From the NCBI GenBank assembly GCA_019321725.1, contig CM033111.1, forward strand, positions 6,882,001-6,946,000: 64,000 nt of DNA. The letters run 5' to 3'. This DNA is from Paulownia fortunei. Taxonomy: Eukaryota > Streptophyta > Magnoliopsida > Lamiales > Paulowniaceae. Below the pieces are notes generated by a model. It had not been told where the DNA came from, did not search any database, and worked only from the letters and a program-made list of their open reading frames with translations. The translations under genes were made by a program, and so were the position numbers. Below are positions 35,669-46,699 of this stretch, piece after piece; position 1 is the first letter of the stretch, and each line of letters begins with the position of its first letter.

Positions 35669-37712
35669 CTATATCTTCTGGAACAAACTTGAATCCTGCA
35701 TCCGGGACAACGCCTTCTCGAATTGGCCCCATTTCTGCTCCAGGGTGCCACTGTATCCGATCGACATTCTAATAAGCCCCGGTGAAATGCCTGCCAATGC
35801 TTTCTCTTCTTCATTCATTTCACTACTTGTGCTACTCCCCGAGCAGGACATTAGGGTCTCGTAGTAGCCCAAGCTAACTGCCATCAGCCCGAATTGGCTA
35901 CAATTCTGTAGAAGATTCATCAGACGATTCGCCTTTTCCTCGGTTTCCATGTCCACGCACAACATTCCACCGTAACCATAGTCCATATTTGCGATGGACT
36001 TGAGAAGGGCATGATCAGGATGATCTTCAAGACCTGGGTAGATAACTTTCAAGCCCAGCTTTTTCATCCTCGTGGCGTATTCCAAGGCCCGTCGGCAGTG
36101 CTCCTTCATCCTGAGGCCCAAGTGAGGGAGCCTTTCCGAGAGTTCGAAGGCCACTTTGGGGTTCATGGTTGGACCCAAGAGCATGAGAGTCCCTTGATGA
36201 AGATCCATCATGGAATTTACCAGGCTGGCTGGACCGCACACTGCACCTGTTCATCCATGTAGTTCCAAATTTTATGTATTAGATAAATAATAAAATAGTG
36301 AAATAACATATGCCTCGTAATATAGCCAGTGTACAAGTATTCTATTTCTTTGTCCAATACTCCATTTGATATATTATCTACCAAAACCGAAGCATCTTTT
36401 AAATAGTTTCATTATAATCTACAGGAATATAGTACAACTTTATTACCATCAAAGGAATCAAGAAAATTATATGAATCAATCTAATTGTGTGTCATCATCG
36501 CTATGGAATTAAGGAATCCAACTTTAGAATAATGTATGGGACAAAAGTGGTAGAATATGTTGTTATAGTATATTCCTTATCTCATAGAGCCAGCACTTTT
36601 CGAGACAAGCCCATCAGTCTATCACATGATCATGATTTGTTAGCATTTCCATCAACATCTTGGACATACTCTTTCCACAAACAAACCACAATACTACACA
36701 TAGCTACTAGACACATCAAGAAAAGCCGACACTTATGCCACATGAAATCTATTTTGATTCGATTTTTAGACGCATCATATTACTAAGGCCACAAATGTAA
36801 ATCTATAAATTTACTCGCTACACTTAGATTAATTTGATTACCGTTCAGATATGATGCCCCATAACAGTAATTCATGAGTAATAATGTAGTAATCGGATCA
36901 TCTATTCCAATAATAATAGGAGTAAAGATCAAAAGTAAGAATAGACCTGCGATGATATCGGCTCCACCGCTAATGTACTTAGAAATACTGTGCACAACCA
37001 CGTCGGCACCGAGCCGTGCCGGCGACACCACCATCGGTGAAAACGTATTATCTACAACCACCGTCACCCCCTTGTCGTGCGCTATCCTGCACAGCTCCGG
37101 CACGTTAGCCACCGTCAGGACCGGGTTGGACATGGATTCGAAGTACAGCACCTTCGTTCTCCCTTCCACGATTTCTCGCCTGACCATCTCGTGATCCCTG
37201 ATGTCCACAAACGACGTCGTTATGTTGCACGCACGTGGCAAGAAGTGGGTGAGGAGCGCGTGGGTCCCACCATAGAGAGAGCGGGAGGCGACCACGTGTC
37301 CGCCGGAGCTGCAGAGCTGGAGGAGGACAGAGGAGATGGCGGACATGCCTGAAGCCGTGCAGTAGGCGGCCTCGGTGCCTTCCAAGGCGGCCATGAGGCG
37401 GCCGAGGTTGAGCACGGTGGGGTTGAAGTGACGGCTGTAGATGAAGAAATCGCGGTCGGGGCCGAGTTCTCCGGCGAACATCCGCCGCATGGTTTCGGGT
37501 TCCATGACGGTAAAGGTGGCGGAGGCCTCGATGGACATGTTCACGCCGCCATGCTCGCCGAACTCGTGGCGGGCATTGGCCAGCGCCGCCGCGGGGTCCT
37601 CGGCGTGCGGCGGCGGGGGCTTGTTCGCGATTTGGTGCTTCTTAACGGCGGCTAATTGGTCCCACTGATCATCGGACGACCCTGATCGTTTCTTGCTGGA
37701 CATGTTAACCAT
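35669..37712 (-). CDS. MGL: Methionine gamma-lyase (PLP-dependent, Cys/Met metabolism family)
   Basis: Exon 1 is 37712-36947 and exon 2 is 36246-35669, giving 447 residues, close to the plant family length of about 440. The splice runs GCAG|gtctat to gaacag|gtgcag and restores ADIIAGAVCG. The enzyme cleaves methionine to methanethiol, 2-oxobutyrate and ammonia, feeding isoleucine synthesis. Family landmarks are EFGEHGGVNMSIEASATFTV near residue 50, YSRHFNPTVLNL (92-103), the PLP-phosphate region SGMSAISSV (121-129), DNTF with D221 expected to bind the PLP ring nitrogen, and HSISKYISGGAD with K245 as the Schiff-base lysine. The C-terminus has SCSGSSTSSEMNEEEKALAG then GLIRMSIGYSGTLEQKW. A second ATG lies three codons in. 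All key residues are present. A cytosolic location is likely from the family and the lack of a clear transit peptide. Confidence 0.95.
36247..36946 (-). other. Intron of the methionine gamma-lyase gene
   Basis: This is a 700-base GT-AG intron, AT-rich against the GC-rich first exon. No nested gene is seen. Confidence 0.9.
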
Positions 37713-37832
37713 GTCGCGGTTGAAGGTTGCGTCCGCCGTTGTTGCCTGTGTGTGTGCGCGCGCTTGTAATTTTGTAAGAGTTTGAGAAGTATAGAAGGGA
37801 TTGAGTGTGAGATTGTGAGGGATAGAGGCGTG

Positions 37833-37840
37833 TATTTATA
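37833..37840 (-). promoter_or_regulatory. TATA box of the methionine gamma-lyase gene
   Basis: On the minus strand TATAAATA lies about 120 bases before the start codon, preceded by a C/T-rich stretch. A transcription start near 37805 and a 5' UTR of about 90 bases would follow. Confidence 0.6.
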
Positions 37841-37844
37841 AGGG

Positions 37845-38377
37845 GGAGGAGAGGTTAAAAGGTTGTCCAAATTCATTTGAGGAATTAACATAGTAAGAGG
37901 GTTTTGTTGTTTAGTTTGCACGTTTTTACTTGCTCCATATAACTACCATATACACTTCTTTGGAAACTTTCTTATTTGGAAAAAGATGTCCTCAAATTGG
38001 TGGTTATTAGGATCTAAATGCATTCCCAATCAATCATGGAATATTCTAGATCAAATAATGAATGAATGCATAAAATTCAAATTTGAGTTGATAATGTTAA
38101 TGTAGAAAAGTGGTACATACTAATTTAAACTCAATTTGACCACGAATACTCTTCTTAGAGCATGAACCAATAACAAAATAAATAGAAAATTACTTGGTCT
38201 ATAAGGAAAAAATAAGCCAATAACAATATGAAAATTATTATTAATAATATGTATTATGTGACAATATTTTTTATATTTTTTTTTACTCTAACAAAACAAA
38301 CATGAGTAGTACCAAGAACTCACATTCAAATTGTCACTATTAGTGACACTTAATGAGACTTATGATAATATTTTTTA
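37845..38377. other. Upstream region of the lyase gene, no further gene
   Basis: AT-rich DNA without a recognisable gene. It probably includes distal promoter sequence of the lyase gene. Confidence 0.5.
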
Positions 38378-39508
38378 AGGTTAATTTTATTTTACTTTTT
38401 TTTATTTTTATTTAATATTATTTTATCTTCTTATATTTTCAATTATATCATTTTACCCCATTATACTTTCATTTGGTATCACTTTATGTCATTGTACTAT
38501 CGTCATATCACTTTAACCCTCAGTACTATTAAAAAATAATTTAATGGTTTTTCTCTATTATTTTCGATAAAATTATTTTAAAAATATTTTAAATTACTAG
38601 AGTTTTATTTATATAAGTTTTTTAACTTGATTAATTAACATTTACATTAAATTCATTTGAAATTTTATTGTACTTTAAATTTAATGGCTACTTTTTTTAA
38701 TTTAAGATAATTTTTATAAACTATTATGTAGTAGGATATTTTGCTAGCTAATATACTTTATTTATGAGTTTCTTATTCAACAAAAATTTAAAAAATGTGC
38801 AATATATTTTAAATAATATCTTATTAAATATGTTAAATAATAGTAATAAATTTATCGTAATTTCAAATAATCTTAGTATCCTGATTTAATGAAACTATGT
38901 TAAATTTATAAAAAAATCATTTTAGTGTTTAACAAAAATTAATCACAAAAATGACTATTTTTTAATTTAATATATTTTTTATTAAATTAAGATTAATCAA
39001 TTAAGAATTGGAAAACTACTACTAATATTTCACATATTTAATAAAATATTGTTTAGAAGTATATTACATAATTTTTAGACTTATAATGAATAAGAAATTT
39101 ATAAGTATAAATGTATTAGCTAATTAAAAAACAAATTTTAGCATATAGTTATTTATTAGAATCTATATTAAATTCAATACATAACCACTAAATTTTAAGT
39201 ACAACAAAGTTTCAAATGAATTTAATGTTGAGCATTAATTAATCAAGTAAAAATTATTAGAATATTAATACAAGTCTATTAATTTTAAAATATTTTAAAA
39301 GTAATTTTACTAAAAATAATAATAAAGACAATTAGATTATTTTTTAAGAGTATGGAGGGTAAAAATTGATACAATAAAAGTATAAAAGTATAAGGGAGTA
39401 ATGTAATATCAATTGAAAATATATGGGATAAAATAATATAATTAAGAGTATAAAAAATTAAAATGATAGTCAATTAAAATAGAGGGGATTGAAGTAAGAT
39501 TAACCCTA
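38378..39508. mobile_element. Non-autonomous element with long terminal inverted repeats (copy 1)
   Basis: The left end (ggttaattttattttac and following tattttcaattatatcattt units) is the inverted counterpart of the right end (aataatataattaagag to agtaagattaacc), over roughly 130 bases. The termini contain short degenerate tandem units of the type 'tactctcaattgtatcatttta'. The flanks share a tatttttta-like 9-mer near both ends, though not perfectly placed, so a Mutator-like origin is possible. No coding capacity is visible. Sequence from the left half recurs at 42117-42488. Confidence 0.6.
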
Positions 39509-40690
39509 TTTTTTATGTCATTATATGTATCATTAAGCATGGGAAGATTTATATGTGGACAAAATATAAATTCTTATCACTTAATATATGAGTAACATAA
39601 CTTTTACATTGCCATTTCATATCTTCTAACTAACTTTCAAGCTCAGACTATCTATTTTTGAAACTTATCAACTCATCTCTAAAAATCTCATCCAAAATGA
39701 TATTTTAATACATCTAAAATGTCCTATAAAATATTTTAAGTAGCTTATAATATCAATAAACACCTCAATTCAATCCACAATTTACTTGCTATACTCAAAA
39801 CTGTAAAAATGTGAACAAATTTTAAGACAACAAGGATTGTCAATCATAGAATAAGCATACTACATGTGACCAAAACTTACCATGAGATTTCCAAATTCGA
39901 AGTCTTGAAGCATATTAAATCTTGGGTGAAATCCATAAACATCCTTATGTTGTGTCAAAATTACAGAAATTTCTCTATGTTGGAAAAATGACTAAAAAAT
40001 AGTTTGCACGTATTAAAATCCTACGCAAAATTCCCATTTCCTCACTAAAAGATAATTTTAACCTTCTCATTTTGAATAAATTAAAGGAGAAATAATATTC
40101 AACTTTATTCTGAAATGCATTGGATCTCACATATGTAGGTAGTTTTGTTGGACAATCTTAGACATTATTTATCGATAGAGAATTTTTTAGTTACGATAAT
40201 GCATAAATAGTCCTTAAATTTAAAACACCATGAAAGTCCTGTGCACAACATCATACATTTTGATATATTTTTTCAATTGTATAACAATCACATGGGATTT
40301 ATTTTGGGTATATAGTCTTGGTGTATGAAGATTAATGAGTAACCAACATACATCATCTATTTGAAAGAATAAGTAAATAATCTATGCTTTCATATCATTT
40401 TATTCTGAACATCTTGGCCAAGGCTAGATGAATATTAGACGACGGGTTTTCTAATGATTCATCAAATAATTAATGTGACTTCAAATGTAATCATGGTTAT
40501 TAAGTTAAAATAGAATTTTGACAAATAATTCATACTCTAAACTTAATTGAGATATTAGTTAACAGAATGATTGCACTTGTATAATACTTGCAACCGAAAT
40601 AAGTTTGCTTGCTGGTCACCTAAGCCTATGTAATCATGATATAAACGGTTAGATGTTTCTCATAACTTGTGAAATTCTTGAAATCAATGA
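39509..40690. other. AT-rich intergenic DNA
   Basis: I see no gene or clear repeat boundary. The right part may belong to the LTR ending near 41812. Confidence 0.5.
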
Positions 40691-40699
40691 GTTAATTTG

Positions 40700-41812
40700 A
40701 GTGGATTAATTAATTAATTAATTAATTAAAGTATTAATTTGTTCACTAAGTTACAAAAATTGCAAACCTACTGCTAACTTAGTTGTGGGTTACAAACAAA
40801 TCGAGATGATCCACTTCTAATCTAGAAAATAATCCAAAGTATTGGATTAAATTAATTAATAAAAATTAATTAACTTGAACTAGAATTAATGTAAAGAGTT
40901 AAAGTAATTTATCAAATAATTGATGTAATTATTTAATTAGATCTAATTAAGAAGAAGATTATGGAAAATAAAATTAATTAGTAATTGGATCAATTAATTT
41001 AATATGCTTAAATTGATTTAAAGGGTTAAATTAATTTAATCAAATAATATGATTATTTAATTGAGGCTAATTTCATTAAATAGCTTTTATAGAACCAATT
41101 AATTAATTAATTAGAGCAATTAATTAAATTAAATTTGATTAATTAGACTTTAATTAATATTAAAGTCCAAGCCCATGGAGTAAAAGGTCCGCTAAGGTCT
41201 TGAAAAGTAAGATATTAAATCCTACTTTTAGATAGAAAGAATTAAGATAAAATAAAAAAGTAGTGGAGACCTAATGGGATTAGGTCAAGAACACAATGTG
41301 TATATATACACATAATTGAAGGGGCCAAAAATTGCAAAATTGCTAGAGCAAATTTTCGCCCCTCTCTCATTGATTTTATTCTCAAGCTATAAAAATTCTT
41401 TTCGTCAAGGAGATTCCATTGACTCAATTTTGTTCTTTCTACTCCCAAAATATTAGATTAGAAACAAAGAATATTGATTCACCAGCAACGATCAAGGATA
41501 TATGGACTTATCCAAAGTGTGGATATAGTTAGAGGGAAGACATCATAATTTCATTCAAACCTCTTTCTAATCCAAGCTTATCAATTTGAGTTGTTTTAAT
41601 CCCTGCAACTACAAGAGTGCATTCATCTATAAGTTTCGTGAGATTTATTGTTTATTTAATTAGGCAAGTACACTAGAATGCAAATTGATTAATTATGATA
41701 ATTCCCGAGATTGCATACTTATGTTTTAATATGCATGATTAAAATTTTTTAAATTTTTGCTACATACCCATCCCGTGATATACGAACTATACATTCATTT
41801 TATAAACTTAAC
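40700..41812 (+). repeat. Probable Ty1/copia LTR (solo or 5' remnant), left end uncertain
   Basis: The right end reads ctacatacccatcccgtg followed by tacattcattttataaacttaaca, a style typical of plant copia LTR ends. It is followed by agtggtattataatac, which looks like a mutated agtggtatcagagc primer binding site. TTAATTAA-rich runs fill 40710-41150. No matching second LTR or coding region follows. The left boundary is a guess. Confidence 0.45.
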
Positions 41813-42109
41813 ATATATTAGTGGTATTATAATACGAAATGCAATACCAACTCCACTACCCTAATCTCTAAATTAGCCACTCTCAGGACCAAACAATTGA
41901 AAACCCTATCCCCCACCCACTCCACTCAACATCCCCTCTCACAAGTCACACTATCAGTTCCACCTCAAACCCCCACCCCCAGTACTACAGCAAACCCCAC
42001 CACCCAAACCCTAAACGTATGGCCATCCCAAACTCCAAACAACCAAAAACCCTATACCCCACCCCACCTATGGAGGAGGTTATACATAGAGAGAGAGAGA
42101 GAAAGAGAG
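41813..42109 (+). other. C/A-rich, G-poor tract ending in a GA microsatellite
   Basis: From about 41880 to 42065 the plus strand is rich in C and A and strikingly poor in G. A (GA)n run covers about 42089-42113. The frame here is Pro/Thr/Ser-rich only because of this composition. No gene is supported. Confidence 0.6.
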
Positions 42110-42488
42110 AGTTAATTGTACTTTACCCCATCTACTTATATTGAGTATCATTTTATCCCCATGTACTCTTAATTGTATTATTTTACCTCTATATATTCTC
42201 AATTGGTATCACTTTACTCCTTTGTACTCTTATCGTATCATTTTACTCCTTTGGTTCTTAAATAATTATCTTTTCTCATTATTTTTACTAAAATTATTTT
42301 AAAAATATTTAAATTACTAGACTTGTATTTATATTCTAATAGTTTTTTTAACTTGATTAACTAATGCTGAATATTAAATTCATTTAAAACTTTATTATAC
42401 TTCAAATTTATTGGCTATTTTTTTTTAATTTAACATGATTTTTATAAACTACTATATAGTAGGATATTTTGTTAACTAATAGAGTACA
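42110..42488. mobile_element. Left part of the long-TIR element, copy 2, split by the gypsy insertion
   Basis: Over about 370 bases this matches 38388-38757 (shared pieces include tttaacttgatta and actatatagtaggatatttt). It ends at GTACA (42484-42488), the gypsy target site. The right remainder lies at 49522 to about 49660. Confidence 0.75.
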
Positions 42489-43167
42489 TGATGTGATATA
42501 GGTCGGGACTAACCCATGTAGTTCAGATCATAAGTAAGAAGCTGGTGCATGATCACAGGTCGGAACGGACCTGCGCAGTTCGAATTATGGGGTGTGAGCT
42601 AGCTGGACATAGGTTAGGTCGAGATGACAGAAAATTCTCATCTATGGTATGGGAGTTGAGTAAACAAGTTGGCTCAGTACATGGGCCATGAGAGTAGCAC
42701 GACCTATTAGACGACTTTTATATAGTATTAAGAAGCTTACCGACCTACAGATCGGGCAAGATGGAGAGCTTACCAACCTCCAGATCGGGCAAGTTCACGA
42801 GAATAATAAAGAGGAAACGGTTACGGTTAGAAAATGATAGAAAATCTTTTAGGGGTAAATCAGAAAATATGGATATGCGCGCAGTAATCTGTTATAACAA
42901 ATTAAGGTTTGAAATATCTTTTTTACCCTTGTTTAGCATCTATAAATAAGGGAATACAAAGCATGTCACAGGTTACACTTTTCATATATCAAAAATACAT
43001 ATATCTATCTGCTTTTCATCATCTCCAAGAGAACTGCCACTGACTTCAGCGTCGGAGTTCTTACGTAGGGTCATACTGACATTTTATGCATGTGGTCCAG
43101 CCAGAGAAGGAGAGCAGAAGCAGTAGACTAGGACTTGGGGTGTACCTTTTCCAACTGGTGCATTACA
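42489..43167 (+). repeat. 5' LTR of the gypsy element
   Basis: It matches 48854-49521 throughout. A TATA-type box (tctataaataaggg) lies near 42940-42953. A ~12-base stretch near 43020 is absent from the 3' copy. Confidence 0.95.
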
Positions 43168-43170
43168 AGT

Positions 43171-43190
43171 TGGCGCCGTCTGTGGGAACA
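43171..43190 (+). other. Primer binding site of the gypsy element
   Basis: The sequence tggcgccgtctgtgggaaca lies three bases after the 5' LTR. This TGGCGCCG-type site is common after the LTRs of plant Ty3/gypsy elements. I do not assign the tRNA. Confidence 0.85.
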
Positions 43191-43577
43191 CTTGAGTTTA
43201 GACGTGAGATAGCAGGAAAAGGATTGTTGGGCAAAGGAACATTCGATGAAGCTCCACCACTAGTCATCCAGCGCAGCTATGATCTAGAGGGTCAGGAGTG
43301 GGGAGAGAATGATAGCCTACCCCCGGTAACACCTGGAGTTCCATCGCGCCAAACCATGCAGTACCCTATGTAAATTTGGTGCCAGAATTTGGAGCAGAAA
43401 ATGCCGGCTGGTTTACTATAGAGCAGTTGGCAAGTCTGATCACAACGACGATGGATGTAACTTTAAGAAGAATGCTACCGGAAAAACTACTCCGCCACCA
43501 CTACCACCAGAGCTACCGAAAAACTACTCCGCCCTAAGAGGTTGGAAGAAAGTCATACATGGGAGTGTTAGAGTAAG

Positions 43578-44253
43578 ATGAAAGAGCCAGATGTATCGAA
43601 AAAATTAAAATATTTACATAATGAGCTGAAAGAGATGAAGATGAAAATGGCGGGAAGGAATACAGTGACCAAAAGAGGAATTTCATTTACTGAGGAAGTA
43701 ATGATAGACGACCTACCAGCCAAATTCAGGTCATTAAATTATGATTATGATGGTACCACTGATCCATGGAAACATCTATGTAGGTTTGAAAATTCAGCTT
43801 TCTTGCACAGGTATTCTGATGGAGTTAAGTGCAGGGTATTCCTAACTACCCTGTCAAAATTAGTCCAATAATGGTTTAGCCAATTGCCCCCCCAGCTCAA
43901 TTAACTCTTTTGATGAGTTTATTTTTGCCTTTTTGTATCAATTTGCAAGTTCTCGAAAACACCAAAAAACGTCATTGAATTTATTCAGTATAAAGCAGAA
44001 AGACAACGAGACCCTGCGAAGTTATATAAAAAGATTCACAGCTACTGCTTTAGAAGTACCCTCAGCTACCCAGGAGGTACTTTCCAATACCCTAGCCCAA
44101 GGTTTGCAGGATGGGGAATTCTTCAGGTCGTTGGCTAAGAAATCAACTAGAAGTTTTGATGACCTATTAGCCCGAGCTGAAAAATATATTAACATGGAAG
44201 AAGCTCAGCGAATGAAAAGAGATGAACGAGAAAGAAAAAAAGATAGAAGATAG
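43578..44253 (+). pseudogene. Gag remnant of the gypsy element
   Basis: The first part (43578-43868) includes SLNYDYDGTTDPWKHLCRF, the start of the retrotransposon gag domain. After a stop and frame change, 43933-44253 includes FSIKQKDNETLRSYIKRFTA, the typical gag core. A Lys/Arg-rich tail follows. Family-typical spacing shows the two parts were one frame. Confidence 0.85.
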
Positions 44254-45048
44254 CCTGGCAAAAAGGAGAAAGTTTTATTAGGAAATTGAAGCCAGAAGAA
44301 TGTCCTCTTTTGCTTGTTCCGGGGGAACCCAGACAATACACTTCCTTGGTTGTCCCAAGGGCACATATCTTGATGGCTATTGCAAAGCATAAGGGCTTAA
44401 AATGGCCGTATAATCACTCGGCAGCTCCAACTAACCCAAGTCAAATCTATTTTGCGTATTCCATAATGAGTAGGGCATAACACAGAGGAATGTCGGCATC
44501 TGATAGACGAGATAGAGAGGATGATAAGAAAGGAATGGTTGGATGACTGGGTAAAGGAAGAGGAGGAGAATGAAATGGGTGGATGAGCTAGATTCGGTAT
44601 TATGGGCATATCGTACAACACCAAGGACTACAATCGAAGAAACTCCGTTCAGCTTGGTATATGGAGTAGAGGTTGTTATACCCACTGAGATCGAAATAGA
44701 AACTCATCGGATCCAGAGCTATGATGAAAAAGAAAACAACGAACTCATGAGAGAAACACTAGATTGGATTGATGAAAAAAAAAGGTATACCTCCGCATGG
44801 AAGCGTACAAAAGCAGAATTCGAGCTCGGTACTCCCGGAAGGTCAAAGTAAGAAATTTTTAGGTTGGGGATTTGGTGCTACGATGAGCAGATACTTTAAA
44901 ACAAACTGGCAAATTAGAAGCAAATTGGGAATGGCCTTACAAGGTAACTCGGGTGATAGCTGGAGGTGCCTGTGAGCTAGAAGACGAGAAAGGAAAAAAA
45001 ATACCAAGACCATGGAATATTTGCCATTTGAAGAAGTTCTATATGTAA
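44254..45048 (+). pseudogene. Deleted pol region: gag end joined to the integrase tail
   Basis: Around 44475-44560 the sequence still resembles the gag C-terminal region (ECRHLIDEI-like). From 44570 it is integrase: DSVLWAYRTTPRTTIEETPF, then a frame change and a tail ending KIPRPWNICHLKKFYM before a stop at about 45048. Protease, RT, RNase H and most of integrase are absent, so a large internal deletion joined these pieces. Confidence 0.85.
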
Positions 45049-45130
45049 TCTTGAGTTTTTTTTTCTCTTACAAAAAGAAATGAAATGAATTTATCTGATA
45101 TTGTGAATAATGCAAAAAAAAAAAAAATTA

Positions 45131-46500
45131 TGGCAAGACCAGTTGAACTGGACCTTTCTAGGTTCCTTGCAGGGTTCGCAAAGACCGACCACCTTGGGAA
45201 ATGATTCAAGAAAAAATTCTGAGGCAAAGACAGTTGAACTTAGGGGTGGGCATTCGGATTCGGGTTTTAGATCCTGATCCGATCCGATCGGGTTGGATTT
45301 TTTAAAAAAATAATCGGATATTGGTTACCCGATACCCGATTAAAATAAATCAGGTCGGTTTTCGAGTAGAAATATTTCTACCCGAAAACCCGATTGGGTA
45401 CCCGAAATTTAAAAAAAAATAAAAAATAGATGGAAAAATAGTTAGGGGGCAGTCGGGCAAGGGGTTCTAGAACTTGGTAGAGTTTCATATGGCAGACGAG
45501 TCGGTTATAATTTAAATGATACTATAAATAGATCAAAATTTAATTTAGTTTGTTTTAAATTATTAATTTATGGTTATTTTATATTCAACAAAATAATATC
45601 ATAACATTAATGATTCAACTTCCTTGCATCAAAATATCATCAGCTGAGTATGTAATTAGTAATAAAACTTCTTTTTTTGATGCAGTAAAATTTTAATTTT
45701 AATTTCAAAAAAAAAAACCCGAACCCAAACCGTCGGATTACCTGAATTTTTCAAGTACCCATAATGTTGGGTACCCATAAATTTTGAATTGGTATCAAGT
45801 AGCATTTTACACTACCCGACAAATTAGATACCCGACCCGAAAATCCAAAAACCTGACTACCCTACCCGATGCCCACCCCTAGTTGAACTGGACCTACCTA
45901 GGTTCCTTGGAGGATTCACAGAGACCGACCTGCTTAGGAAATGATTCAAGAAAAAATCCTAAGGTAAGACCAGTTAAACTGGACCTACCTAGGTTCCTTG
46001 AAAAGTTTGTAGAGACCGACCTCCTTAGGGAACAATTCAAGAAAAAAAAATCCTAAGGTAAGGCCAGTTAAACTGGATCCACCTGGTTTTGTTGGAGGGT
46101 TCGCAGAAACCGACCTCCTTGGGGAATGATTCAAGAAAAAATTCTAAGGCCAGTTGAACTGGACCTACCTAGGTTCCTTGGAGGGTTTGCAGAGACTGAC
46201 CTCCTTAGGGAATGTTCAAGAAAAAATTCTAAAGTAAGGCCAGTTTAACTGAACCTACCTGATTTTCTTGGAGGGTTCGCAGAGACCGACCTCCTTGGTG
46301 AATGATTCAATAAAAAATCTAAAGGCAAGGTCAATTGAATTGTACCTCCCTGGTTTCCTTGAAGGGTTCGTAGAGACTGACCTCCTTGGGGAATAATTCA
46401 CAAAAAAATCGTAAGGTAAGGCCAGTTCAATTGGACCTACCTGAGTTAGAGGATTCACATAAACCAACCTCTTGGAGTAATGATTTAAGAAAGGATTTTA
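45131..46500 (+). repeat. Tandem repeat block (about 8 units of ~90 bp), interrupted
   Basis: Units begin near 45131, 45223 (interrupted), 45961, 46054, 46146, 46229, 46320 and 46411. Each carries forms of ggccagttgaactggaccta, then ggttccttggagggttcgca, then agaccgacctccttgggga. The second unit is split by the insertion at 45241-45881. Tandem repeats downstream of pol are usual in Tat elements. Confidence 0.9.
45241..45881. mobile_element. Non-autonomous hAT-type element (641 bp) nested in the repeat block
   Basis: Terminal inverted repeats are TAGGGGTGGGCAT and its complement ATGCCCACCCCTA. The flanks carry a perfect 8-bp duplication gttgaact (45233-45240 and 45882-45889), the target size of hAT elements. 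The interior is rich in gggtacccga-like palindromic words and AT runs and has no coding frame. It interrupts one tandem unit, so it arrived after the array formed. Confidence 0.92.
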
Positions 46501-46699
46501 GAAGTTATACCGGCTGAGCTAAATTATCTTTTTATATATTAGAAAATAAGAATACGTTCAGTAAGACATATAGCTCGATTACGAAAATTGAGATATACAT
46601 ATTTTATAAATACTATAGAAAATATTACTGTGGAAATTACAGATGCTGGAAGAATAAAGTCAAACAATAACAATAAAGATGAAATGATATTATTATATA

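Noticed and set aside
36874..37668. Several open frames on the plus strand (36874, 37077, 37428, 37441)
   Set aside because: They are antisense shadows of the GC-rich first exon of the methionine gamma-lyase gene, whose minus-strand frame has clear family motifs.
42761..42949. 62-residue frame repeated at 49126-49314
   Set aside because: The two copies are the same part of the gypsy LTRs, so this is duplicated non-coding LTR sequence rather than a gene pair.
45131..46500. Regular ~90-bp repeats considered as a CRISPR-like array
   Set aside because: The units are contiguous and similar over their full length with no unique spacers. The context is a plant retrotransposon.
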